Both the position numbers and the translations under genes were made by a program. 15,280 nucleotides of DNA, from positions 1 to 15,280 of the forward strand of contig JAFVTJ010000090.1 of NCBI GenBank assembly GCA_017503305.1, given 5' to 3'. This document shows, one piece after another, positions 1 to 6,818 of the stretch. The notes under the pieces are model-generated. The model was not told the DNA's origin and searched no databases. It saw nothing but the letters and a program-made list of their open reading frames with translations. Origin of the DNA: Clostridia bacterium. GTDB taxonomy: Bacteria > Bacillota_A > Clostridia > Oscillospirales > Acutalibacteraceae. Position 1 is the stretch's first letter, and each line of letters begins with the position of its first letter.

Positions 1-300
1 AAATCGCTAAGGTTTTTGCAAAATCGCAAAAGAGTGGCGGCGTTAATTTTTTTAATGTTTTTCTTGCCCGGCACACCCAAGGATTTATTAACCTATTTCG
101 TGGGACTTACTGATATTAAAACAAAGCATTTTATAATTATTGCCACTGTGGCGAGAATACCGTCGCTTGTAACTTCTACAATTGGTGGCAGTCTTTTGGG
201 GGTAGAGCGTTACACCTTTGCGATAATAGTTTTTGCAGTTACCCTTGTTATAAGCATTGTCGGTTGGTTTGTTTATAACCGTTTAAGTAAAGATAAATAA
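1..300 (+). CDS. TVP38/TMEM64 family membrane protein, C-terminal part
   Basis: This is the 3' end of a gene that begins before the window: the frame is open from base 1, so the TTG at 16 is probably internal. The visible ~99 residues contain the family signature FLPGTPKDLLTYFVGLTDI, then a stretch RIPSLVTSTIGGSLLG and a final hydrophobic helix (about FAIIVFAVTLVISIVGWFVY) ending in basic residues. This matches the C-terminal half of the VTT/SNARE-associated (DedA-like) domain. Such proteins are polytopic inner-membrane proteins linked in other organisms to lipid scrambling or membrane homeostasis; the substrate here cannot be told. A strong hairpin terminator follows directly, so this is the last gene of its transcript. 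Confidence 0.85.
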   Translation, partial: KSLRFLQNRKRVAALIFLMFFLPGTPKDLLTYFVGLTDIKTKHFIIIATVARIPSLVTSTIGGSLLGVERYTFAIIVFAVTLVISIVGWFVYNRLSKDK

Positions 301-304
301 ATTT

Positions 305-332
305 AAGGCTATACCAAGGTATAGCCTTTTTT
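305..332 (+). terminator. Intrinsic terminator after the TVP38-family gene
   Basis: Arms AAGGCTATACC (305-315) and GGTATAGCCTT (318-328) form a near-perfect stem with a tight loop, followed by a run of six T (327-332). It lies 4 bases after the stop and just before the rpe promoter. Confidence 0.9.
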
Positions 333-333
333 G

Positions 334-362
334 TTGACAAAGTATGCTTTTTTAGATAGAAT
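334..362 (+). promoter_or_regulatory. Sigma-A promoter of rpe
   Basis: TTGACA at 334-339 and TAGAAT at 357-362 are separated by 17 bases, a near-consensus housekeeping promoter about 30 bases upstream of the rpe start. A ribosome site AAAGGGG (381-387) follows. Confidence 0.8.
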
Positions 363-393
363 TATATAGTAAAATAACCTAAAGGGGATTGTT

Positions 394-1038
394 ATGGCAG
401 TTAAAGTTTCACCCTCGCTTTTGGCGGCAGATTTTATTAATTTAAAGGACGAATTAAGACGCCTTGAGGAAAACAAGGTTGATATGCTTCATTTTGACGT
501 TATGGACGGCATATTTGTGCCTAATATTTCCTTTGCTAACCCGATTTTAAAGCAAATTAAGGAAAATACCGATATCCCGCTTGACGTTCATTTAATGATT
601 GACCGCCCGCACCGATATATTAAAGATTTTGCAAAATATGCCGATTTTTTAGGCTTTCACTTTGAAGCGGGCAGCGACGTCGCCGAAACCTTAAAGGAAA
701 TTAGAGCACTCGGTTGTAAATCTTGCCTTACAATTAAGCCGAAAACAGCGGCGGAAGAAATTTTCAAATTTTTACCCCTTTGTGATATGGTGCTTGTAAT
801 GTCGGTAGAACCCGGCTTTGGTGGGCAGTCCTTTATGCCCGAATCTTTATCCAAGGTTGCCGCTTTAAAGAAAGAGATTGCCCGTTTAGGACTTGAAACA
901 CTTGTGGAAATTGATGGCGGTATCAACGATGAAACCGCTCCCTTAGCTGTTAATGCAGGTGCCGACGTGCTTGTAGCAGGCAGTTATCTTTTTACTGCCC
1001 AAATGAAAGAAAAAGTAGATTTTCTTAAATCTCTTTAA
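394..1038 (+). CDS. rpe: Ribulose-phosphate 3-epimerase
   Basis: Interconverts D-ribulose 5-phosphate and D-xylulose 5-phosphate in the cytoplasmic pentose phosphate pathway. The 214 residues are full length for this TIM-barrel family. Signatures in order: SPSLLAADF (6-14), HFDVMDG (33-39) with metal and catalytic residues His33 and Asp35, DVHLMI (64-69) with His66, the phosphate-binding VMSVEPGFGGQSF (135-147), and EIDGGIN (172-178) with the second catalytic Asp174. The ATG at 394 follows AAAGGGG at suitable spacing and its own promoter, so it appears to be transcribed alone. In many Firmicutes rpe follows rsgA; here it does not. Its last 14 bases overlap the 3' end of the convergent MecA-like gene. 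The window also encodes RpiB, the other pentose phosphate isomerase, in a separate operon. Confidence 0.97.
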   Translation: MAVKVSPSLLAADFINLKDELRRLEENKVDMLHFDVMDGIFVPNISFANPILKQIKENTDIPLDVHLMIDRPHRYIKDFAKYADFLGFHFEAGSDVAETLKEIRALGCKSCLTIKPKTAAEEIFKFLPLCDMVLVMSVEPGFGGQSFMPESLSKVAALKKEIARLGLETLVEIDGGINDETAPLAVNAGADVLVAGSYLFTAQMKEKVDFLKSL

Positions 1039-1360
1039 AAAAGTATTTTGCGTAAATCCGCACTGCGTGTTTTTCTATAAGCGGTTTACCGTACTCGCGC
1101 GTTATTTCTATTTCAACAATGCTTTTGCTTTGTCTTTGGCAGTATTCCCGCAAGGTTACAAGAAACGGATTATATTTTGCCGAGGAAATAATAAGGCGGT
1201 AGTCCTTATCGGTTTTATAAAGCGCGCTACCGAAGCCTTTTTTAAGGCGAAACAAAAAAAGCATGGCCTGATGTAAGGCTTCGCTATTATCAAATACGTA
1301 AAGATAATCGCTATTACTTTTATAGCGGTTATTTTTATATTTTGTAGGCTTCACGGTCAT
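1025..1360 (-). CDS. Stand-alone MecA C-terminal-domain-like protein
   Basis: A 111-residue protein resembling only the C-terminal domain of the ClpC adaptor MecA: an aromatic opening (YLYVFDNSEALHQAMLF, from about residue 19), the strand pair GSALYKTDKDYRLII, then a conserved ending like REYGKPLIEKHAVRIYAKYF. In full MecA (about 200-240 residues) this domain binds ClpC and an N-terminal domain binds the substrate; here the N-terminal part is absent. No MecA N-domain is readable upstream: the frame meets a stop at 1400-1402 and the divergent small gene begins there. The ATG at 1360 has only a weak GGA-type ribosome site. The family match comes from motif memory, not from a search. The protein could be a functional ClpC-binding module, or the remnant of a degraded mecA. 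Confidence 0.6.
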   Translation of the reverse strand: MTVKPTKYKNNRYKSNSDYLYVFDNSEALHQAMLFLFRLKKGFGSALYKTDKDYRLIISSAKYNPFLVTLREYCQRQSKSIVEIEITREYGKPLIEKHAVRIYAKYFFKEI

Positions 1361-1401
1361 AAAATCGCATCCATTCGGGCAAACTGTTTTGGGGTGTAGT
1401 T

Positions 1402-1512
1402 ATGAATAATAATTGGCGAGTATTTTTTAAATCTTTATTTTTAACATTGGGGGCAATTGCCTTAATACTTATAGGCTATTTTGCAACAAATTATTTGTTT
1501 GGGGCGTTTTAA
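1402..1512 (+). CDS. 36-residue single-pass membrane peptide
   Basis: A short gene running ATG (1402) to TAA (1512), preceded by GGGGTG (1391-1396) at suitable spacing. It encodes a polar, basic start (MNNNWRVFFKS), one hydrophobic segment (LFLTLGAIALILIGYFA) and a short tail (TNYLFGAF). A strong terminator directly after the stop supports it as a real transcription unit. I recognise no family. The start lies only 41 bases from the divergent MecA-like start. I see no clear promoter in that gap, so it may depend on weak signals or on transcription from rpe through the MecA-like gene. Confidence 0.55.
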   Translation: MNNNWRVFFKSLFLTLGAIALILIGYFATNYLFGAF

Positions 1513-1515
1513 AAG

Positions 1516-1556
1516 AAAAAAGAGAGTCAAAGCTTATGTATTTGACTCTCTTTTTT
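1516..1556. terminator. Bidirectional intrinsic terminator
   Basis: Arms AGAGAGTCAAA (1521-1531) and TTTGACTCTCT (1541-1551) surround a 9-base loop. A-rich sequence on the left and a T run on the right (1551-1556) let it end transcription from both sides: the 36-residue gene on plus and the cysteine-rich gene on minus, whose stop is at 1561. Confidence 0.88.
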
Positions 1557-1560
1557 GTTA

Positions 1561-2388
1561 TTATTCAGTTTCTTCCCACGAATTTTGGCAGCAAGGTCCG
1601 TTTTCGGTTGCAAAGGGTCTGGGCGGGAAAAAGTCGTCAAGCGGAAACTGTATTTTTTGGAATGTGTCGCAGGGGTGGTCGGTAGAGCATTTGCATTGTT
1701 TTTCGGGTATGCAAAAATCGTAAACGGGGATTAGCATTTGCACGTTGCGGATAAGCTGTACTACTGTGAAAAGGCCGATTGTTGCAAAAATTGTGGGTGT
1801 GCCGTTTTGCAATTCGCTTACAACGTTGCCACCAATGGCTTCGCAAACGCTTTCGGGTACACAGCAAACACTGTCGTAGCAGTCGCGAATTTCACCAATA
1901 CGGGCTGAAAGTGGAACAGGATCAACCGCGCTTACAACGCATTTTGGCATATTGTTGCCCTTTTGTGTGTTGGAAGAGTTGCAGGTGCATTCGCCACCTA
2001 AAACGTTTGAAAAGGTTTTAACGCAGCCATCGCTACCAAAAAGAATAACCTTTTTGCTAAACGAAGCAATACCGTTGATTACCGTGGGACAGCCACGAGT
2101 AGATGTGAATAAATCAAAGGAAAGTAGAAAGAAAAAGGTTAAATCGCAGGAGAAAAAGCCCTTGTTAAAGCTTACGGGTTCAACGTCAATAAAAACATTA
2201 AGTACTTCTGCACTACGAAGTCTTACGCTTATGGCTCGGTTTATAAGTGCTTGTGTTTCGGGTAAAAAGAAGCACCTTAAATCCTCCAAGCAGTCACGGT
2301 CACAGCAGGAATCGTAAACTCTTCCCGCATCAATACAAACGGCTTCTTTAACGTTTTCGGGAAAACAGCCGTTTCTTAAATCTGCCAT
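1561..2388 (-). CDS. Cysteine-rich conserved hypothetical protein, possibly spore-associated
   Basis: 275 residues with 22 cysteines (about 8%), several paired: VYDSCCDRDC near residues 25-34, GECTC mid-protein, DSVCC, CKC, and GPCC near the C-terminus. There is no signal peptide and no clear membrane helix. The stretch VCIDAGRVYDSCCDRDCLED and the motifs VEPVSFNKGFF and VILFGSDG resemble a clostridial hypothetical family I recall, with no function I can name. A very strong ribosome site AAGGAGG (2395-2401) precedes the ATG. Upstream lies a CATAAAATA element matching the -10 of mother-cell sigma factors (sigma-E/K). The cysteine content plus this element suggests a spore coat or other disulfide-cross-linked structural protein, but that is inference. 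It is transcribed alone, divergent from azlC. Confidence 0.75.
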   Translation of the reverse strand: MADLRNGCFPENVKEAVCIDAGRVYDSCCDRDCLEDLRCFFLPETQALINRAISVRLRSAEVLNVFIDVEPVSFNKGFFSCDLTFFFLLSFDLFTSTRGCPTVINGIASFSKKVILFGSDGCVKTFSNVLGGECTCNSSNTQKGNNMPKCVVSAVDPVPLSARIGEIRDCYDSVCCVPESVCEAIGGNVVSELQNGTPTIFATIGLFTVVQLIRNVQMLIPVYDFCIPEKQCKCSTDHPCDTFQKIQFPLDDFFPPRPFATENGPCCQNSWEETE

Positions 2389-2413
2389 ATAATAGCCTCC
2401 TTAAAAAATTTTC

Positions 2414-2433
2414 AAGTCAGCTTGTGCTAACTT
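2414..2433 (-). other. 5' leader hairpin of the cysteine-rich gene
   Basis: AAGTCAGC (2414-2421) and GCTAACTT (2426-2433) are inverted copies matching at 7 of 8 positions around a TTGT loop. If the candidate sigma-E/K-type promoter is used, the mRNA would start almost at this hairpin, which could protect its 5' end. It could also be an operator. Confidence 0.4.
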
Positions 2434-2439
2434 CAATAA

Positions 2440-2467
2440 TATTTTATGCCTTTTAAGGAAAAAGGTT
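2440..2467 (-). promoter_or_regulatory. Candidate mother-cell sigma (sigma-E/K type) promoter
   Basis: On the minus strand CATAAAATA (2448 to 2440) fits the CATAnnnTA -10 consensus of sigma-K/E. AACC (2467 to 2464) lies 15 bases upstream and fits the loose AC-containing -35 of sigma-K. It points at the cysteine-rich gene. The region is AT-rich, so a chance match is possible. Confidence 0.4.
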
Positions 2468-2474
2468 AAAAATA

Positions 2475-2503
2475 TTGACTTGACACTTTAAAAACTGTAA
2501 AAT
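2475..2503 (+). promoter_or_regulatory. Sigma-A promoter of the azlCD operon
   Basis: TTGACT (2475-2480), a 17-base spacer and TAAAAT (2498-2503), with a TG directly before the -10. It lies 18 bases before the TTG start of azlC. A TTGACA overlaps it at 2480-2485 but lacks an equally good -10. Confidence 0.6.
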
Positions 2504-2520
2504 AAGCAAGGTGATAAATT

Positions 2521-3234
2521 TTGGAAAATAAATTATGGTATAAAAGGGGACTGCGTGACGGCATTCCGATAGCTCTTGGCTATTTTGCAGTGGCTTTTAC
2601 TTTGGGTATAGTCGCAAAAAATGCGGGGCTTACAGCTTTGCAAACCTTTTTTGCAACCGCGCTTACCAATGCTTCGGCAGGCGGTTACGCGGGCTTTACC
2701 CTGATAGGCGAAAAGGCAAGTTATTTGGATATGGCGCTTACTATTTTTGTTGTTAATATAAGGTATTTGCTAATGTCTGCGGCGCTTAGTCAAAAGCTAT
2801 CTACCAATACTCCGCTTAGGCATCGTTTACTAATAGGCTTTGACGTTACCGATGAAGTTTTTGGCATTTCAATGGCGGTGAAGGGAACACTTAATCCTTA
2901 TTATAATTACGGCGCAATGACGGTTTCAATTCCGTGTTGGGCAAGCGGTGCGGCACTTGGGGTTGTTATGGGTAATTTGTTGCCACAAAGCCTTGTTAGT
3001 GCTTTAAGCGTTGGCCTTTACGGTATGTTTTTGGCGATAATAATACCGCCCGCAAAGGAAAACAAGATTATTGCGGGTATTGTTATTATATCTATGGGCT
3101 TAAGCCTTGCTTTTGCAAAACTGCCGTTTTTAGCTTCGCTTTCGTCAGGGTTTAGGGTTATTATTCTGACTGTTATTATTGCGCTTGCCGCCGCTATACT
3201 TTTTCCTGTAAAGGAGGAAGACGATGAAGCATAA
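2521..3234 (+). CDS. azlC: AzlC family branched-chain amino acid exporter, large subunit
   Basis: A 237-residue polytopic membrane protein of the AzlC family. With the small AzlD subunit this family exports branched-chain amino acids or analogues such as azaleucine. Family features include the opening GLRDGIPIALGYFAVAFTLG (11-30), the helix carrying ALTNASAGGYAGFTLIG, NIRYLLMSAALSQKL, and GFDVTDEVFGI. About six hydrophobic segments are visible. Translation probably starts at TTG 2521, preceded by AAGGTGAT (2509-2516); no better start lies nearby. The stop overlaps the azlD start by 11 bases and azlC contains azlD's AAGGAGG, so the two are translationally linked, as usual for this pair. The substrate cannot be read from sequence. 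Confidence 0.93.
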   Translation: MENKLWYKRGLRDGIPIALGYFAVAFTLGIVAKNAGLTALQTFFATALTNASAGGYAGFTLIGEKASYLDMALTIFVVNIRYLLMSAALSQKLSTNTPLRHRLLIGFDVTDEVFGISMAVKGTLNPYYNYGAMTVSIPCWASGAALGVVMGNLLPQSLVSALSVGLYGMFLAIIIPPAKENKIIAGIVIISMGLSLAFAKLPFLASLSSGFRVIILTVIIALAAAILFPVKEEDDEA

Positions 3235-3532
3235 TACATATATTTACATTGCTATAATGTTTTTGGTGATTTTTTTAATCCGTATTTTGCCACTAACGCT
3301 AATACGCAAAAAAATCACTAACAAAACACTTCGCTCTTTTCTTTATTACGTGCCTTACGTTACCTTGGCTGTAATGACCTTTCCCGCAATAATAGAAGCG
3401 ACTAACAGCGTTTGGTCGGGTGTTGCAGCCCTTATAGCAGGGATTTTACTTGCATACTTTGGCGTAAGCCTTTTTGGTGTGGCGGTTTGTTGTTGCGCTG
3501 TAGTTTTTGTATTGGAATTGTTTATTAGATAA
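3224..3532 (+). CDS. azlD: AzlD family branched-chain amino acid exporter, small subunit
   Basis: A 102-residue membrane protein of the AzlD family, partner of AzlC. About four hydrophobic helices cover most of its length. Typical features are FLIRILPLTLIRKKI (17-31) and FLYYVPYVTLAVMTFPAI (39-56), with FLYYVPYVTLAVMTFPAI being the region best conserved in the family. The ATG at 3224 lies inside the end of azlC and follows a consensus AAGGAGG (3211-3217). Overlap with azlC points to stoichiometric co-production of a two-component exporter. Three consecutive cysteines occur in the last helix (VAVCCCAVV), which is unusual but of unknown meaning. Confidence 0.92.
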   Translation: MKHNTYIYIAIMFLVIFLIRILPLTLIRKKITNKTLRSFLYYVPYVTLAVMTFPAIIEATNSVWSGVAALIAGILLAYFGVSLFGVAVCCCAVVFVLELFIR

Positions 3533-3545
3533 GGAGAGTATAAAT

Positions 3546-3938
3546 ATGAAAAAATCGTTAAAAATTGCTTTGATTTGTTTACTCATAATTGCCTTTGTTG
3601 TGGGCGGTTATTACTTTGTTTTGTTCTATTCTCACCATAAAATGCTGGATGCAAAAGATGAAACTGCTGAGTATTATTCTTCATATTCTGTGCAAAAAGA
3701 CGGTTACACCCTTAAAACAAAGGTTTATGATACTGATGAAATAAGTTCTATTGGTTTTATGGTTGAAAAAGACGGTAAAACGCTTTATAATTCAGAAAAA
3801 GAAGGTTATGGATGGCGCGCATTTGATTTGAAAAAAATTGATTTTTCTCAAAATTCGCTTGATATAATTGTTGAAAGCGGAGATATGGGCGAATTTGTTT
3901 TTGTATATAACGGTGAAGTTTGGGAATTAGAAGATTAA
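3546..3938 (+). CDS. Membrane-anchored hypothetical protein
   Basis: A 130-residue protein of no family I recognise. It has a basic start (MKKSLK), one hydrophobic helix (about residues 6-26, IALICLLIIAFVVGGYYFVL) and a charged, mostly beta-type extracytoplasmic part with repeats of the form EKDGKTLYNSEKEG. No lipobox cysteine follows the helix, so it is an uncleaved anchor or a signal peptide rather than a lipoprotein. I chose the ATG at 3546 because AAGGAGAG (3532-3539) lies 6 bases before it; an in-frame ATG at 3507 would put 13 poor residues inside azlD. It follows azlD by 13 bases and ends before a terminator, so it is the third gene of the azlCD operon. A functional link to the exporter is not shown. 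Confidence 0.8.
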   Translation: MKKSLKIALICLLIIAFVVGGYYFVLFYSHHKMLDAKDETAEYYSSYSVQKDGYTLKTKVYDTDEISSIGFMVEKDGKTLYNSEKEGYGWRAFDLKKIDFSQNSLDIIVESGDMGEFVFVYNGEVWELED

Positions 3939-3944
3939 ATTAAA

Positions 3945-3971
3945 AAGGCTGTCGTAAGACAGCCTTAAATT
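3945..3971. terminator. Bidirectional intrinsic terminator between azl and rpiB operons
   Basis: Arms AAGGCTGTC (3945-3953) and GACAGCCTT (3958-3966) with a GTAA loop. An A-rich left flank and T-rich right flank serve the convergent operons that stop at 3938 (plus) and 3973 (minus). Confidence 0.88.
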
Positions 3972-3972
3972 T

Positions 3973-4413
3973 TTATTTGTTTTCAATTTCTGCTATTTTG
4001 TCAATACGGTTTTGGTGGCGGCCGCCTTCAAATTCGGTATTAACAAAAAGTTCAGCCAACTCAATCGCGGTGCCAACACCTATAACTCTACCGCCCAAGC
4101 AAAGAACGTTTGAGTTGTTGTGAAGGCGGGTGTACTTAGCCGAAAAATGCTCACTGCAAGCGGCGGCGCGAATGCCCTTGTACTTATTAGCCGCAATCGA
4201 CATACCAATACCTGTACCGCAAACCAAAATACCGCGTTCGGTTTCGCCCTTTATAATGCTTTCACAAACCTTTTTGGCAATGTCGGGGTAGTCAACCGAA
4301 ACCTGCTCATAGATACCAAAATCTACAACCTCGTGTCCTGATTCCTTTAAAAATTCGCCAATAGCGTTTTTGTGTTCAAGACCGCCGTGGTCACAACCTA
4401 ATGCAATTTTCAT
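3973..4413 (-). CDS. rpiB: Ribose-5-phosphate isomerase B
   Basis: Interconverts ribose 5-phosphate and ribulose 5-phosphate in the cytoplasm. 146 residues, normal for the RpiB/LacAB family. Diagnostic residues: CDHGG (7-11) with Asp8-His9, the catalytic Cys65 in VCGTGIGMSIAANK (64-77), and RLHNN (96-100) with His98. The C-terminal FEGGRHQNRIDKI is also typical. The presence of Cys65 and His98 favours ribose isomerisation, but closely related allose or galactose isomerases cannot be fully excluded. Its ATG overlaps the tsaB stop (ATGA, 4410-4413), so it is translated as the last gene of tsaE-tsaB-rpiB and ends at a shared terminator. Confidence 0.96.
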   Translation of the reverse strand: MKIALGCDHGGLEHKNAIGEFLKESGHEVVDFGIYEQVSVDYPDIAKKVCESIIKGETERGILVCGTGIGMSIAANKYKGIRAAACSEHFSAKYTRLHNNSNVLCLGGRVIGVGTAIELAELFVNTEFEGGRHQNRIDKIAEIENK

Positions 4414-5123
4414 TTCTTTTCTTCCTTTGCTTTTAATTCTCTTTCGGCTTGTGGTAGCCTTAAATAAAAGGGTAGTAGCTCTAAGGCAGATATGGTTTTG
4501 TTATTTGCAAAAGCTTCCATACTGCAAAGCCCAACGCCTACCGCATTTTGAAAACGATTTTGGGGAGCGGATTTTTTAAGATGGGGAAGACCTTCTACAA
4601 AGGGGTAAAAAATATCCGTTCCGTCGCCAACAATTATAATGCTTTTGGTGGATTGCTGAGATAATGCTTTAATTTCTTCGGCTAATTCGTTACACAATAA
4701 TGCGCGATCTTCGCAAAGCCTTGTAATTACACCATCGCTTATTTCAAACAAAGCGTTATAAACCTGATTACAACGCGCATCCATAACGGCGCAAACGTAG
4801 CAATCAGTATCAGAATAATTTTGTGCCATAGCGCTCAAAGTAGAAACGGCAACGCAAGGTGTATTTTTGGGTGCGGCCATACCCTTTAGGGCGCTTATGC
4901 CAATTCTAACCCCTGTAAACGAGCCGGGCCCGTTGCTAATAGCCAAGCCTTCAATATCGTTTATAGTAAGCTTGGCCGATTTTAAGGTGTTTTCGACCAT
5001 CGGCATTAAGGTTTGCGAATGGGTGAGACGGGTGTTTACAAAGCTTGAAGCCAAGAGCTTGCCGTCTTCAATAATTGCCACCGAAGCAGGCGTTGCCGAG
5101 CATTCTAAGGATAAAATTTTCAA
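4410..5123 (-). CDS. tsaB: tRNA t6A threonylcarbamoyltransferase complex component TsaB
   Basis: A 237-residue ASKHA-fold protein (YeaZ family). TsaB dimerises with TsaD and works with TsaE to make N6-threonylcarbamoyladenosine at position 37 of ANN-decoding tRNAs. Family signatures: MKILSLECSATPASVAI (1-17), THSQTLMPMVENTL (34-47), and the hallmark AISNGPGSFTGVRIGISALK (about 62-81), followed by PCVAVSTLSAMA. The C-terminal part is the usual variable half with the conserved YLR near residue 220. The start overlaps the tsaE stop by 4 bases (5120-5123), and its stop overlaps the rpiB ATG likewise. The TsaD gene is not in the window. Confidence 0.95.
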   Translation of the reverse strand: MKILSLECSATPASVAIIEDGKLLASSFVNTRLTHSQTLMPMVENTLKSAKLTINDIEGLAISNGPGSFTGVRIGISALKGMAAPKNTPCVAVSTLSAMAQNYSDTDCYVCAVMDARCNQVYNALFEISDGVITRLCEDRALLCNELAEEIKALSQQSTKSIIIVGDGTDIFYPFVEGLPHLKKSAPQNRFQNAVGVGLCSMEAFANNKTISALELLPFYLRLPQAERELKAKEEKK

Positions 5124-5551
5124 AAATGTTCACCTTGCTTTCGGATAATGATTTCGCGCGTTAAATCGTCAATGCGGTTAAATTCCACAAAAATGGTATT
5201 TTCGGGCAGGGCGTTTTCAATATTTTCACTCCACTCGCACGCCAACACTGCACCTTCATCGATATAATCAAAAAAGCCTGTGGAGTATAAATCCTCCCAA
5301 CCTGAAATGCGGTACATATCAAAGTGGTAAAGGGGAATGCGACCGCTTAAATATTCATTTACAAGGGCAAAGGTAGGCGAAGTTACCTGGTCGGTAGAAC
5401 CAAGTCCCAAAGCAAGACCGCGTGTAAAACAGGTTTTGCCCATACCAAGACCGCCCTTAAAGGCAATTACAACGCCGTCGGTTATTTTTTCGCCCAATAT
5501 TTTACCAATATTTTCGGTTTCGAGCGGGCTATTTGATATAAAACGTTCCAT
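5120..5551 (-). CDS. tsaE: tRNA t6A complex ATPase TsaE
   Basis: A 143-residue P-loop ATPase (YjeE family) that acts with TsaB-TsaD in t6A synthesis. The Walker A motif is GGLGMGKT (33-40); most homologues have GDLGAGKT, so the Asp-to-Gly change at position 34 is a mild deviation. Further signatures: TSPTFALVNEY, YHFDMYR with the Walker B-like Asp, and ACEWSEN near residue 105. The ribosome site AAAGGAA lies about 10 bases upstream of the ATG at 5551. First gene of tsaE-tsaB-rpiB, with its own extended -10 promoter upstream. Confidence 0.95.
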   Translation of the reverse strand: MERFISNSPLETENIGKILGEKITDGVVIAFKGGLGMGKTCFTRGLALGLGSTDQVTSPTFALVNEYLSGRIPLYHFDMYRISGWEDLYSTGFFDYIDEGAVLACEWSENIENALPENTIFVEFNRIDDLTREIIIRKQGEHF

Positions 5552-5581
5552 AAAACATTCCTTTATCTATATTTCTTGCCT

Positions 5582-5610
5582 ATTATATCATATTTTTTCC
5601 CATTTATAAA
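5582..5610 (-). promoter_or_regulatory. Promoter of tsaE-tsaB-rpiB
   Basis: On the minus strand TGATATAAT (5590 to 5582) is an extended -10. A weak TTTATA (5610 to 5605) lies 17 bases upstream. It is about 30 bases upstream of the tsaE ATG. Confidence 0.6.
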
Positions 5611-5617
5611 GTGTTAC

Positions 5618-5646
5618 TTGAATATTTATGTAAAATAAAATATAAT
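5618..5646 (+). promoter_or_regulatory. Sigma-A promoter of the rodA-like gene
   Basis: TTGAAT (5618-5623), a 17-base spacer and a perfect TATAAT (5641-5646). It is divergent from the tsaE promoter in the same 129-base gap. Confidence 0.78.
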
Positions 5647-5680
5647 ATAGTTAAAATATGTACTGTCAAGGAGACAAGTT

Positions 5681-6817
5681 TTGAAATACTTATTAGGTAA
5701 GGTTGCGGACTTTGTCCGTGAAACCGATAAAATATTATTATTGCTTACGTTTTTTGCTTCCTGCTATGGTTGCCTGGCGGTTTTTTCTGCCACAAATTAC
5801 ATGGCTAGCCGAAGGGCAGTAATCGTACACGCTATTTGCTTGGTTGCAGGCATGGTTATTGCTTGTATTGTTTCAAGCATTGATTACGAGCGGTATTTAA
5901 AATTGTGGGCGCTAATAGGCATTGCAGGGTTAATACCGGTAATTTTAACCTTTTTTATTGGCTTCGCACCCGAAGGTACCGACGATAAGGCGTGGCTTAA
6001 TTTAGGGTTTACCACCTTCCAACCGTCCGAACTTTTGAAAATTTGCTTTGTGGTGACCTTTAGCAAGCATTTGGGTAAGGTTAAGAAAAATATAAACAAG
6101 CTTAAGTATTTAATACCTGTGTGTTTGCACGGAGCTATTCCTGTTTTGTTAATCTTCATCCAGGGTGATGCAGGTACAGCGCTTGTATTTTTGGTAATGG
6201 TTGTTTTTATGATGATGGCTGCAGGTGTTTCGTGGAAGTATTTCATAGCGGCTTTTTCGGCGGCCTTGGTGGCTTCGCCAATCGTTTATTTCTTTATATT
6301 AAACGATCAACACCGCGAAAGAATTATCAGTATGTTTGATATCGATGCCGATATTCAAGGTATAGGTTGGCAGCAATATCGCGGTCGTTTAGCCCTTGCT
6401 AACGGCGGCTTTTTCGGACAAGGCTATATGAAGGGCACCCTTACCCAGATGGGTAAAGCAGGCGTGCCGGAAGGTCATAACGACTTTATCTTTGTAACAA
6501 TAGGTGAAGAACTAGGATTTTTGGGTTGCCTTGTGGTTTTAATTTTGCTCACGGCAATTTGCATTCGCTGCTTAAGGGTTGCGGCGCTTTCGGTTAAGCA
6601 AGAGGGCAAGTTTATTGCAATTGGTATTTTTGCAATGCTTTTTGCTCAAACGGTTATTAACATTGGTATGTGTACTTCTATAACACCGGTTATTGGTATT
6701 ACCTTGCCTTTCTTCTCGGCCGGTGGTACATCTTTGCTTTGCTTGTTTATTGGTGTCGGCTTGGTGGTTAACGTATACACCCACCGCAATTCACGAACGA
6801 TAAATTTGCGTAATTAG
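5681..6817 (+). CDS. rodA: RodA/FtsW/SpoVE-family (SEDS) peptidoglycan glycosyltransferase
   Basis: A 378-residue protein with about ten membrane helices. SEDS proteins polymerise lipid II into glycan strands with a class B penicillin-binding protein. Signatures: AWLNLGFTTFQPSELLKI (about 104-121), IQGDAGTALVF (160-170) whose Asp163 sits at the catalytic SEDS aspartate, then PEGHNDFIFVTIGEELGFLG and the C-terminal LPFFSAGGTSLL. The spacing fits RodA best, though FtsW or SpoVE cannot be excluded, and no partner penicillin-binding protein is adjacent. Translation starts at TTG 5681 after AAGGAG (5668-5673). The gene ends one base from the convergent LytTR regulator stop and has no terminator of its own; the first plus-strand terminator is at 7537. 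Confidence 0.92.
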   Translation: MKYLLGKVADFVRETDKILLLLTFFASCYGCLAVFSATNYMASRRAVIVHAICLVAGMVIACIVSSIDYERYLKLWALIGIAGLIPVILTFFIGFAPEGTDDKAWLNLGFTTFQPSELLKICFVVTFSKHLGKVKKNINKLKYLIPVCLHGAIPVLLIFIQGDAGTALVFLVMVVFMMMAAGVSWKYFIAAFSAALVASPIVYFFILNDQHRERIISMFDIDADIQGIGWQQYRGRLALANGGFFGQGYMKGTLTQMGKAGVPEGHNDFIFVTIGEELGFLGCLVVLILLTAICIRCLRVAALSVKQEGKFIAIGIFAMLFAQTVINIGMCTSITPVIGITLPFFSAGGTSLLCLFIGVGLVVNVYTHRNSRTINLRN

Positions 6818-6818
6818 T

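Noticed and set aside
3507..3546. Start at 3507 for the membrane-anchored protein
   Set aside because: Its first 13 residues overlap azlD in another frame and lack a ribosome site, while ATG 3546 has AAGGAGAG and a typical MKK start.
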